Assembly: GCA_033439685.1 (NCBI GenBank)
Contig: JAUEDM010000001.1
Coordinates: forward strand, 682,001-746,000
DNA: 64,000 nt
Direction of reading: 5' to 3'
From: Apodospora peruviana
Lineage: Eukaryota; Ascomycota; Sordariomycetes; Sordariales; Lasiosphaeriaceae
Below are positions 22,948 through 33,505 of this stretch, piece after piece. How positions within the stretch are numbered: the first letter of the stretch is position 1; every line of letters begins with the position of its first letter. Under the pieces are notes generated by a model. It searched no databases. It had not been told where the DNA came from and was given only the letters and a program-made list of their open reading frames with translations. The translations under genes and the position numbers were made by a program.

Positions 22948-24139
22948 ATGAAGTGCTGGCAGACAGACAGACACTATGGATATTAGGAAAGGTGGGTGGG
23001 ATTGATTGGGATGAGTCCTCCTCACTCAGGTAAATATGATGATTTGTAAGGTATCTTTTGTTTGGAAAAGAGATAAATTGTGGTATATATTTACCAGTAG
23101 TAGTTTGTGGACTAGGGTTGGTTGACTTGTACGATATTTTAGAATAATGGTCGTGTTGGACACGCACACTCGCATCCAAATATCATGGATGTCAAATGTT
23201 TGCTTTACAGTTTCGCCTTCTTCCGAGTCGTGTTCTTTGTAACTGATAGACCAGGACTGCAACGTACCCCCTTCCACGAACAGCCTATCTACAGCAACTT
23301 CGAATTGATGACGGGACTCATATAAGTTGGTGATTTTCTGCCCGAAGAAGATCCCCCGCTCGTACCACTGGCGCTGCCACCTCCTGATCCCGAAGGCGGC
23401 GTGTTGAACAAACTCCGATCAATAACGGGACCTATCAGGTGAATTGGGGATTTTCTGCTCGAAGGAGACCCTTTGCTTGCACCGTCCGTGGAGTCAGCAT
23501 CGTATCCCATCTCGGACTCGTTCATACTTTCTCCTTCTTCTCATAATGGGAGAGACTGCAATCAACCCAAGTGCAGTAATTGCTAGATCACATGGAAGAC
23601 ACACCGTCGGAAACACTGCTTTTGAATTCTGTATCGAAAATAACCGTTGCTGTACTTTAACATATAATACAGATACAACACACCAAATATGTATGCGCTC
23701 GCCATTTTCCGGAAATGAAGCAACCCAGTATCGTACGCCTTTCAATTTTCATCTCCGGCCGACCCAAGTCCTGATGTTCCGAGTGAAAGAAATGGAGATA
23801 ATGCAAGACTCCAATCCGCCCAATGCTCCATATAGTATGCTATCCGCCAAGAGCAAGAAAGTAAAAGAGAGCCCGCCCAAATTTACACTCCCTTCATGCG
23901 TGTGTGGTTCGCTGTACAAACGCGTCGAGTCTTTTTTCCATATGCCAGTCATACAGACAGACAGATCGAGAGATTGATTGTGATCAGAAGAATCAAGAAA
24001 GACATCAGAAATCAGAATACACCCCCCAAAGAAATTCGCTCCCATATCCTCCATTTTTACTTCTTCTTCGGCTTTGAACATCCGATGCCAGACGGGCCAA
24101 AAGGGACCGAAACCAGGCAGCAAGCCTGTAAGTATCCCA
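22948..24139. other. Convergent spacer with degenerate direct repeat
   Basis: The DUF1772 gene (+) and the large disordered protein (-) end toward each other here. The spacer contains a possible 78-residue minus-strand ORF (23289-23525) built on an imperfect duplication. The rest is probably 3' UTR. Confidence 0.45.
23289..23525 (-). CDS. Possible small Ser/Gly-rich ORF with internal duplication
   Basis: A 78-residue frame beginning MNESEMGYDADSTDGASKGS contains two related segments, SRKSPIHLIGPVIDRSLF and GRKSPTYMSPVINSKLL, separated by a Gly/Ser run. It lies about 0.6 kb past the stop codon of the neighbouring minus-strand gene. It could be a separate small gene, a 3' exon, or chance translation of a DNA duplication. 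No family is recognised. Confidence 0.2.
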   Translation of the reverse strand: MNESEMGYDADSTDGASKGSPSSRKSPIHLIGPVIDRSLFNTPPSGSGGGSASGTSGGSSSGRKSPTYMSPVINSKLL

Positions 24140-27100
24140 TCAAAGAGGGATATTCTTTCCGCGCGTAGCAACTATTGTGGCAACAACAACGACCACACAA
24201 AACCAAAGGACCGAGATAACGACGGCCAGGACCAAGATATTTCGACGCTGTCTGCGATTCAACCTACCCGTCTCGCCTTTTGTGAGCCATGAAAGCGCCG
24301 AGTCGAAAGCACCGAAGTACGCCAGAACAGCAAAGAACGGCAAAATGCACAGGACACATATCAGATAATAGTAGAACTGGCGGCGCCGTCTCGCCTCCCA
24401 CGATAGTGAAGCATCCTCGCTCGGTATTCCAAATGCACTAGCAAAGTTCATATCCGCAAGATCACGAATCTCTGGATCACTATTGGCGGAATGACGACGC
24501 AAGTAACCTCTTCTGTCTCTAGGCCAAAGATGCGGTGGACTATAAGCAGACACCGGAGCCTGGAAGGTCGAGCTGCTTCTCACCGAGTCATGGATGGAGC
24601 TGAAAGGGTTCCTGCACGAGCGCGGAAACACAGTCCGACCAGGAGCTGGGGGGGTGCTAGAAATGCTGAGGCCACCGGGTTCCTCGGGGTCACCAAAGGG
24701 CGTTATTGGGCGGCGAGCGTGGACGGGCAATGGTTTCGTGACCAGTCCGAATGGGGTCGGCGGTGTTGATTTCTGCGTTGCTTTTGAGGAAATGAAGCTG
24801 GAATTCATTCGCGTTCTGGTGGTGTTGCTGACGAAAGAGAGATCCTCACCGCTCGCTCTCCTGAGAGCTTCACGTCTTGCAGCCTCGTGAAGGGGGATCA
24901 ACGGGAAACTGAACTGTACCGGAGACTCTGGCCCGAGCGACCCTTCACTCTGGAGATACGATTTCTCCTGCCCGGTTGTGAAGGACTCATCTGGCACAGG
25001 AGTCTTGGGTGGTTGCTGATTTGTTCTGGCGTAGCGACTCTGTTTTGCTTTTGCTGTATCGATGGCGATTTTGACAACTGGTTTTGGTTCTGTCGTCAAC
25101 TCTGCGTTGAGTCCGGGCTTCTCTCTCCGCATATCCGTCGGTGCCGCACTTGTTGGCTGAAATGCTACAGAGTTTGCGGATCCACGTGAGTCTCTGAAGT
25201 CGAACTTTGATCCCTCAAGGTTCTCATATGGATTTGCCCAGTTTTGACGTCGTTTCGCAAAGCTGTTAGACCGGAGAGGGTTCGAAAACTTTTCCGCAAG
25301 GTACCGACTGACTGAGCTTCCGCTATATCCAGAAGCCGCAGTAAATGTGCGAATTGAATCTTGGGGATAGCCATTTACTCGATGGATTCGGGCTTTCGGA
25401 AGAAATATTGGGCGGCCTGTGTCTTTCAGAGTTCGAAGATGCTGACTGTTCGAAGCATTCCCCGGCATGGGATGCTGCAGGATCCTGTCAGACGAGATGA
25501 AGGTCTCGTCAGAGAATGAAGCAGGTATAAATCTGCCGTCGTCTGAATAATCCGCAATACTGCTTCCTGTTGTCTTGATAACTCTGCTACCGGTGAAGCC
25601 AGTGCCAGAAGCACAAGCACGGTTACTGTCGAACTGCCCGACTTCAGTGCCAACCGTTTCCCAGTCTCCGCCCTCGCTCAATATGTTTGCTCCCATCCCT
25701 CCAGATCGTTCATTCTTCAAGTCGTGTAAATGTTCTCCTAGACTGAGACCAACAGGCTGGTTCACCTGTGGGATCTGTGGGGTATGGATTCGTGAAGGCT
25801 GAACCGAAATCTTGATCTGGTTGGGCTCGCTCTCAGCATCCCAAGCGTGATTGACGACCGATGTCTGGTAGAATTGCAAGTTCGGTTTGTTGCGGAATGG
25901 ATTGGTGCTCTTCGGTATCTCGTTTGAGATTTCTGTGGCCCCCTGAACAGGGAGTGAGGGTCCCGGAGGAGGAACAAACAAAGGAGGGGGCGATGGTGAT
26001 GGGCTGTATAATTCCCCCTTACTCTCAGGTGCAGTACCGCTGCTGACACGGTGAAGAGCAACACTGATTTCTCTCTCCCTTGACGGCTGGAGGAACATGT
26101 TGTAGGACCCGCGGTCATACCTGAAAGGGTCATCATCGGAATCTGATGTCAGGCCACCAGTTGAGAATCCGGCACTGGGAAGGCCAGTCTGGCTCATAAA
26201 ACTCGCATGGTTCTGGCGGTCCCTGAACAGAATATGCTGGGCGGAATTCATCGGTAGTCCGCTGAAGGAACCAACAGAACCAACACCGTCGATGGTCATT
26301 CGGTTCTTGAACGACTGTCCTCGAGTTGGAAGAAGGCCAAGTCCGTTTAGAGAAGCATGTTTTGTTGCAGGCGGGTTGGATTCGAAGTCCCGACTTCCCT
26401 CGCCAGCTCCATTCAACAAAGCCCGGGAGTCAGAAATCGACATCACCGATTGCTCTGTTGAGCTGTGCTGTGCTTGATTGGAGCTGGTCTCCCCTGCAGA
26501 TTGTTGCGTCGCGTTTTGAACGCTAGGTAGCTCGGGCAAAGGCACTTCTGGTGCAGTGCTAGGTGAAAAGTACAATTGCCATCGGTTCTTTCCAGAATCC
26601 AATCCTCCAGCCATCTTCTTGATCCGGGGCGACTGAAGATTTTCCGACCCTCCAAGCCTGTAATTGGCGTCATTCCCATCGTCGTGGACACTTGTAGCGG
26701 GACTCTTGGGGCATGAGGCTGCTTCACCGCTAGCTATGGCCTTGAAACCAGCGGCGGAGGAAGAGGACTCGGAAGGTAGATATTGCTTGTAGATGTTCTC
26801 CACGGTGCTTCCGGTCTCGCGTGGCGCTCGACTAGCCGAAGAGTCCTTGTTCCCAACGCTCTGATCAGTGTTGTCCGTTGCGATGCCGAATCCACCAGGG
26901 AAAGCGGATGTAGCATCGCTGGGTTGGGGTGACAAAGAGGAAAGAGGGTGACCACCATGACCAGTGGTCGGCGAAGTAGGAGCGTAAGGAAGAGTGAGAT
27001 TTCGTCCATTGACGGGGTGGTTTGCACGGGCGAGCTCCATATGCTGGGCCGTGGGAACTCGGTCAGACGGTCGTGTCGAACTGAAGGCATCAACAGACGA

Positions 27101-27403
27101 AGCAACGGAGCCGGAGGAGCCAAGCGAAGGCGTAAGAGGGTTGGAGTTGTTACTTGCAGAACGCGGGGCCAACCTGGAGGTAATTGCCTGATGCGCCTCG
27201 TCCAGATTGGTGAACTTGTGGCCTTTTGGGGTGGGCTTGGTGGTGGGAGTGACTGATCTCTTCCCGCGGGAAGGCAGCGCCTCCATTGAGCTCTCCGGTG
27301 AGGCCCATGGCTTGGAGAGCAAGTCCCCGGCCCCCAAGCCCGGGTCGAGGCTACCTGGCATTGCCTTCAAAGTGGCTAGTTGATACTTCAAAACGTTAGC
27401 CAT
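24140..27403 (-). CDS. Large disordered protein with two C-terminal membrane spans
   Basis: A single exon encodes 1,087 residues from MANVLKYQLATLKAMPGSLD. The frame extends 58 codons further upstream, but that part contains a GTAAGC donor and CAG acceptors, which mark it as leader with a 5' UTR intron. The first 950 residues are Ser/Pro/Gly/Asn-rich and look disordered, with short conserved-looking islands (RWQLYFSPSTAPEVPLPELP, FRNKPNLQFYQTSVVNHAWD, NWANPYENLEGSKFDFRD). The end has RRRQFYYYLICVLCILPFFA (first span), a basic loop GRLNRRQRRNIL, and VLAVVISVLWFCVVVVVATI (second span). It is probably anchored in an internal or plasma membrane with a long cytoplasmic tail. I recognise no named family. 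The promoter holds several ACGCG motifs. Confidence 0.8.
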   Translation of the reverse strand: MANVLKYQLATLKAMPGSLDPGLGAGDLLSKPWASPESSMEALPSRGKRSVTPTTKPTPKGHKFTNLDEAHQAITSRLAPRSASNNSNPLTPSLGSSGSVASSVDAFSSTRPSDRVPTAQHMELARANHPVNGRNLTLPYAPTSPTTGHGGHPLSSLSPQPSDATSAFPGGFGIATDNTDQSVGNKDSSASRAPRETGSTVENIYKQYLPSESSSSAAGFKAIASGEAASCPKSPATSVHDDGNDANYRLGGSENLQSPRIKKMAGGLDSGKNRWQLYFSPSTAPEVPLPELPSVQNATQQSAGETSSNQAQHSSTEQSVMSISDSRALLNGAGEGSRDFESNPPATKHASLNGLGLLPTRGQSFKNRMTIDGVGSVGSFSGLPMNSAQHILFRDRQNHASFMSQTGLPSAGFSTGGLTSDSDDDPFRYDRGSYNMFLQPSREREISVALHRVSSGTAPESKGELYSPSPSPPPLFVPPPGPSLPVQGATEISNEIPKSTNPFRNKPNLQFYQTSVVNHAWDAESEPNQIKISVQPSRIHTPQIPQVNQPVGLSLGEHLHDLKNERSGGMGANILSEGGDWETVGTEVGQFDSNRACASGTGFTGSRVIKTTGSSIADYSDDGRFIPASFSDETFISSDRILQHPMPGNASNSQHLRTLKDTGRPIFLPKARIHRVNGYPQDSIRTFTAASGYSGSSVSRYLAEKFSNPLRSNSFAKRRQNWANPYENLEGSKFDFRDSRGSANSVAFQPTSAAPTDMRREKPGLNAELTTEPKPVVKIAIDTAKAKQSRYARTNQQPPKTPVPDESFTTGQEKSYLQSEGSLGPESPVQFSFPLIPLHEAARREALRRASGEDLSFVSNTTRTRMNSSFISSKATQKSTPPTPFGLVTKPLPVHARRPITPFGDPEEPGGLSISSTPPAPGRTVFPRSCRNPFSSIHDSVRSSSTFQAPVSAYSPPHLWPRDRRGYLRRHSANSDPEIRDLADMNFASAFGIPSEDASLSWEARRRRQFYYYLICVLCILPFFAVLAYFGAFDSALSWLTKGETGRLNRRQRRNILVLAVVISVLWFCVVVVVATIVATRGKNIPL

Positions 27404-29514
27404 TGTTGTCGCTGAGATTAGCCAGGTGGTGTCGCGATCCGAGTCTGCGGAGGGTAGGCGACATAGAAAGGGAAAACCGAATCGATCTGGCTTACCCCAA
27501 GTCTTCCAAAATCGGGTCGAACTAGAAGGTCCGATAATGGAGACACGATATCTGACGGAACACGGGAATCGCGCCACGGGACCGGGTACTGACCGTGGTG
27601 CCTAACTTCGTACAGGGAAGGAAGATATGGTGATGTAATCGGCTTCTCAAATGTTGTTGACTGGAAAGAGCGAGTGGAGGGCAATGAGCGATAAGTCCCG
27701 CCTCAGGCTGCTATCGGTAGGCTTCGCAGAGGAGGGTTGAAGGACGAAGAGCAAGGTGAGCAGTCGCGACGCGTTAAAGACCCGCACGCGCCGGGCTAGT
27801 TCTTTGAAGACGGAACCGACGGTCAGATGCTTGCAAAGCCAAACTAGCCCATCCGACATGTAATATTGGTGCAAACATGAGGATAATTTGCAGAACTTTG
27901 TGGGCGGGCGAGTTAGGGCGTGAAGCGAGGGGGAGAACACGCGGTCATGGGGGAGACGCGGTCGACGCGAAAGCTGGCGAGATCGGATGAAGAGACGCCG
28001 GCAAACAATCAAGACGGAAGGTACGCGTTGATGCTGGTCTGGAGACGAGACATAATGACGGAACGAGAATTATGACAACATCCCAACAGAAGAAAAAGCA
28101 CGACAAAGGCAAGAGGTAGCCCGAGCTCACATTTGAGAGGAGCATATACCGACGTGAAACAATGGGAAAATAACATGGTACTTTGTAACTGAACTCGCTA
28201 GAATCCATGAAGCTCTAACTTCTAGTCAATTGAGACCGAGGAGAGCACGGTAAGTAGCGGTAGACACGAAAGGGAAACAGTCAAAAGCGGGAGCAAAACA
28301 TGTGAAAGAGAAGGCACACAAGCCAAGGAGATACGAACACCGTAAATACAGGTAACCGCCGTGTTTCTCCTATGAGTTACCAGACATTTTACCGCAACTA
28401 TTATCAACAACTCGCTGTAAAAGAATCCACTGGACACTTTCTTGTCCGCTACCACGTCCGAAAGCCTTGCTTGGTTGCATGATAATGGAAGTCCAGACAT
28501 CAAGCCTGTAAACCATACCTTATGTCATTGATCTCGTGGACGCATTCAGTCTCGGGTATCTCGCTTAAGACGGGAACACCCGTATGTGCAAAAGGATAGA
28601 CGAAAGGAAGGTACGATACCCGGGATGACAACAACCGCAGCCATCGTCCGATACTCCGATTTGGCACCGTCATTTATTCCATCTCTCGTTAGCAGCGAGT
28701 AGCAGCAGCAGCTAGGGGTCCCAAAACCTCAAGCCAGTCGGGGGTCCCGATGTGGCACATCGAATCATCTCACCATGTGTGTCGTTACAGAGAAGTGCAA
28801 AAAAAGCAAAATATTGAGGCTCAGCATGAAAAAGGGGAACAAAGCACAAAGTACACAACGCTACACCCCCATAACCCCTATTTGCCACAGCAACAGAACA
28901 GGCAAAGGCAGGGAAGCACCGCCACAATCCCAGGCGCCCTTCAACCTTATCGCTTATTGCTTATCGCGTTATCGGGCTTTGGCGGGGAAGTGGTGGTCCG
29001 CCAAGCTTGCGAATACCAGGCCCCGGTCTTCGGCACATTCGCACAACCTCGATGGACCTCGATTCCCCGCGGATGGGATCTGTTCAGATCCAAGCTTCCA
29101 ACCTTGCCTGTGTGGGGTGGTTCTTGCCCGACCACAGTGGATTGTGTGGATTGTGGAACGCCTGGCCCCGGACGCAGGTTCACAACACCTCCATCCCTTG
29201 CATTCCCGAAGCTTCCACACATCTTGGCCAGTCCATGCCGGCCTCGAACTAGGTCTAGGCCCCTCCAATTCCAGGTCGTCCATCCCATGTGAAGATGATC
29301 GGATCCAAACGACTTATTAGTTGAATAGTAATTATCAATCCGCATTTGATCTTCCAGAGCTTCATCTCTTCATACCCTACCCAGCTCCATTGCGCTGCGG
29401 ACAGCTATCACCAGAGACAATCGATGTCTATTTAAGCTTCATTGCCCAACAGCGCAACCCACCTATACCTACTAGGGTATCTATCCGGCGCGGCACCGGA
29501 CCCCACAGCACACG
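27404..29514. promoter_or_regulatory. Divergent promoter region, disordered membrane protein / F-box gene
   Basis: This 2.1 kb spacer lies between two start codons facing apart. ACGCGT occurs at 27769-27774 and 28023-28028, with further GACGCG copies near 27951-27970. Overlapping frames at 28750-29345 on both strands lack domains, and I do not call them genes. A 5' UTR intron for the minus gene is likely just above 27403. Confidence 0.5.
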
Positions 29515-31708
29515 ATGGCTCAGCCGGCGAGGCCGGGAGCGGCGGGTCTCGCGAGCCTTCCAGGAGAGATCCTGCTCCACATTCTTTCTTGTAGGTGATC
29601 AAACAAGCAACTCCAATCCTCAGTCCAAATACCATTAAAAAAGGAGAGGAAAAGCTGACACAATCCTCTCCGATGTGTCATTCCGACAGATCTTGAACCC
29701 CCGCAAATAACCAGTCTGCAGCTGGTGTCACGAGCCTTTAGGAACCTAGCGCGTGACGACAGTTTCTGGCGGTCGCGATGTCTACAGGAATCTTCCTACC
29801 TCGAGACCCTCAACCGGTACCGTGCGCTGAGGTCACCTAGCGAGCAACAGCCCCAGCCATCCCCTCCGCTGGCGGCGACCGATTTCGCGGTTCGGCAATC
29901 TGCCGCACGCGCTCTGCAGAAACAGCAGCAAAGCAGTGGTGCGAATAACAGCGATGGCTGGAAACCGACGTTCCTCAGGTCGAGGGAACGGGAGCGAGCG
30001 CGGATAATGGCGAACTGGGACCCCAGCTTCCCGGGCGAGCACATCTCGTGGTACGACGAGTATATCCAGCGCCACGGGCCAATTGCCATCAATTGGCTCG
30101 CCGTGCCGCGACACCACCAGCACGAAAAGGAGGAACAAAATATTACGGGGTTCGGAGACTTTATTGAAGCAAGAGGTGTGGCCTTGTATCGCCCCGATAA
30201 TCCCCGGGAGGAGGATGTTGGTGGGGGCCTGGAGACGCTGCTTGCCGTTTCTCCTTTGGATGACGGCAGTGTATGTCTGTGGGACATAAACGGGACACGG
30301 GCGGGCAGGAGGGGAGCCATTGTGGCCAAGAGCCGCCCGGGGATCTTGTTCATTGATGGGCCCGGTGCCGATAACAGTAGGCGGTCGAAGCGGGTCGACT
30401 CGGGCGTGACGGAGTGTGTCAGCGTTGACAGCCGGCAGCACCGGGCCTTCTTCGCGGTACAAAGTCGTAAGTCAAAAGGATTCCCTGTTAGCAGAACAGG
30501 CGGTTTTGGCTAACCAATTGGGTGCAGACCTGATCGAGGTAGACCTGCAGCGGTTATCGGTTGTCGATTGCGAATCGTTCCCCTGGTCCATCACCGCCCT
30601 GTCGAGCGCAAGTCCCAGGGTACCGCTGACGGTCGGAACAAATCAGGGGATCCATCTCCACGACTACCGGTCCCGCAAAGCATTCCCCTTCCGCAACGAC
30701 CACTCGATCGACAGGATAGACGAGTTTGATCGCATGGGGGCCGAGGATTTCTACAAACGCAGTCTCGAACGCCTCTTTGATGACGAGCCGCTCCCCCCTT
30801 ACGCGCCATTGGCCCAGCCGGGGCCGCTGAGCATACTCCATCTCCAGCAGCCTGGCCTAGAAGCAGATCTGTCTGACGACATCTACGTGGCCGGCCGTTT
30901 CTCGAGCATCCTGCACTACGATCGGCGCAAATTCCCTGCAATCAGGGGCTCGATCCACTCCGGGGCGCGCCTCTGCAGCATGACTTCTCTTCCATACCCT
31001 TTCTCTACAGTCGATAGCGAACTTCGCCGCCAAGGCCAGCTATCTCTGGAGCAGGTTGAGCGGTCCAAGAACACCAGCGGCGGCAGGTGCTTGATTGCGG
31101 CCGGGGAGTACAATACAAAAGGGTCTCTGGAGCTCTATGGGCTACTGTCACCCTCACTAGCCGACTCGAGGCGGGCTGGCGGGCTGCAGAACGCCGTATT
31201 CCAGAACCGGCAGACGTGCTCAGACTCAAAGCTGCTGTCGGTTGTGAACCATGGCTCGCGGGTAGCTTTCTCGGACGGGTCCGGCTACATCAAGTGGTTC
31301 GAGCGGGACGGGTTCACCGAGGTCCGGCGCTGTAGGATAGGGCACAGCGAGACGGCGCAGGGACCGTCGGTATTTGCGTCGATGCCCGGGTCTGACGACA
31401 TTGCGAGGAAGTTGCTCCCAACGCGGGCAGGCGCTGCAGTAGGGGGTAACGACGGCAAGGTCAATGATAATGATTTGCTGTTTTGGACGGGGGAGAAGCT
31501 AGGGCTGGCGACGTTCTCCGCGCGGCCGGGGTTCCGGTCGGAGGAGTTTGAGGGGCAAATTAACGCCCACGGCGAGGAGGCGCTGGAGAGGGCGAGGGAA
31601 GAGAAGGCATACAGCGACAAGATGCGGCGGGCGCTGGAGAGGCAGGCTGACGACGTAAGGTTTGTTCGGAATCTAGGGATCGGAAGCGGAAGAAGGCAGC
31701 ACAGCTAG
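29515..31708 (+). CDS. F-box protein
   Basis: Three exons, 29515-29590, 29690-30466 and 30528-31708, encode 677 residues. The F-box is at the N-terminus and is split by the first intron: LASLPGEILLHILSY|LEPPQI, then TSLQLVSRAFRNLARDDSFW. It should bind Skp1 in an SCF ubiquitin ligase. The rest has beta-propeller-like character, with short repeated units such as SPLDDGSVCLWDINGT, VPLTVGTNQGIHLHDYRS, IYVAGRFSSILHYDRRKF and SRVAFSDGSGYIKWFERDG. These resemble WD-type blades and would recognise the substrate. A charged helix (RAREEKAYSDKMRRALERQA) closes the protein. The substrate is unknown. Confidence 0.85.
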
Positions 31709-33383
31709 TAGCTTTGATTTGCTTTACCGGTGGTAGATAGATAATCATGGGGTTGGATAGACGGCAACAGATACAGGATAGGGCGGTCGGCATGTGGCCA
31801 TATCTGTACTGGAGAGAGAGTCATGCTCGGCACGTGGCTCGGGGAGAATGGTTCATCACCCTCTCCTATTGGTCCCTATAATCCTAAGGATAGATAGCGA
31901 TACATAGTATACCCTACATGTGGAAATCTAGGCGCCCGTTGGTATTTGTTGATCGTTATCCTGGCTGATGTCGTGGTCCGTCTGGTCCGTCGTGACGTTG
32001 TCGTCAAAAGAGGTGCCATGGGAGTTCCTTGTGCCATGTCATGTCGTTTGTACGTCAGTTCAGTTTGTGTGAAGTTGCCTGCGTGCGTGTAAGCCCCATA
32101 AGCAAATCGAGCAAGCAGGGGTTGGGGTCGTTGACAAAAAGCAAGGCAACCAATAAGACGCTAGCATCAACCGCCGGCAGCCAATCGCCGGAGCGCCGGA
32201 CCAGCCCGAGCTTTCCCAAAGTGGGAATGAACATCTTGTGAGTGGGACAAAAGCAGGTCCAGCAGCACTTTCCGGCCTCTGATTTCTCGCGCCTCATCGT
32301 TCACTGAAGACGAGTTTCTCACACACACGGCATGGGCATGCAGTCGGAGCCGCAAAAGTGCTTTGCTTTCAGTTTCCAGCCTCAGATCATTGTGCCATTT
32401 TCCGGATTTCCGGTATCCGGCAGTTCAGTTCTCGACTACGTACTTGCATCCTTGGAAAGTCTCGTGCGGTGAACTTCGGACTTGTTCCGCCGCCGCCGGA
32501 GGCAGACCGGTTCACTGTCGGAAACTCAGGGCGAACAACACGTTCCGGACACAGAACGGTCGCTCTCGCGGCACTAAAGTAAGGTGCTGCAAATGGATGC
32601 CATGCTGCATATGCGCAACGCCGGAGGCTCGCATTGCAGTTCGATACCGCCATGCTCGCTCATGCCGTGGACAGCACACCGCCAGTAAACTGCTTACCAT
32701 ATCGATCTAGCAAGCCTTTTTCTGGCAAACACTACTGTCGCCGAGAAACCGCCCCCTGACAAGTCACCAGCCGCTGACTGACGGGTTGTCGTCTATGGTT
32801 TCTGGAACCTAGTAGCCTCAGCTAGCAAAGAGCTGCTTGGTCCTCCAGACCGCTTCCATTCCTTTACGACAGAGGCTTGTTGTTGGCTTTCCCAACCCAG
32901 TCAGTCCCCGCCAGCCCATCAAACGCAATTCCATGGAAAGTGGGTAGGTTCTGAGTGGTCTTGCGTGTCGAAACAGGAGCCACTAGAACCAAATGGACTT
33001 CGCTGGCTAGCTGAGATTGTCCGAATAAAGGTAAACTGAGTGAGGCGAGCTCGACTCTTCTCTTCAGTCCATTGGCAAAGCAGCCTGTACTGTGGGTTGC
33101 GAGTGCGACAATTTTCTGTTCTCTTTTATTTTCTCCGATGCTTGTGTGTGACGCTCGGTCTCTCTTGATCGGCAAGACGTTCAAAAAGCCGGCCTCTTGG
33201 GAATCTGATCTTTCTCTCTTCTCGTCAACTTCTCTTGTCTCTGCCCGGTTTTGTTCCCTGTCAGTCGCATTTCGTGCACACATAATATCCGCTTTCTAAT
33301 ATCTAACCGACATAACATCCCAGTTTCACGTCTGCTACTCCTCTACTTTTCTACTCTCCCTCACCTCCCATCGAGCATGTCCG
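31709..33383. other. Spacer between F-box and SprT-like genes
   Basis: About 1.7 kb of 3' flank and promoter. CT-rich leader-like DNA precedes the SprT start (33,300-33,370). Short Cys/Arg-rich frames near 32,360-32,710 are not convincing. No RNA gene is seen. Confidence 0.5.
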
Positions 33384-33505
33384 ATGGCTCACCCGGTGGC
33401 TGGCGGGGACCAGCGCCCGCCGATCCGCTTCTCCTCGTCCGCCGGCGGGCTAAATCCCTTCCCTGTCAAGCGCCGCAGTGCCGATACCGACAGCAGCGAC
33501 GATGA
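33377..33505 (+). promoter_or_regulatory. Overlapping upstream ORF at SprT start
   Basis: An ATG at 33377 lies seven bases before the SprT start at 33384, in a different frame, and runs 42 codons (MSDGSPGGWRGPAPADPLLL...) into the main coding region. The main ATG has the better context (ccgATGg). Leaky scanning would be needed to reach it. Confidence 0.4.

Noticed and set aside
23749..24171. 140-residue minus-strand frame downstream of the disordered membrane protein
   Set aside because: It overlaps the end of that gene in another frame, is not recognisable, and fits 3' UTR.
28750..29345. Overlapping frames of 130-180 residues on both strands before the F-box gene
   Set aside because: Three frames overlap on two strands, none has a domain or a convincing start, and the stretch is most simply promoter DNA.
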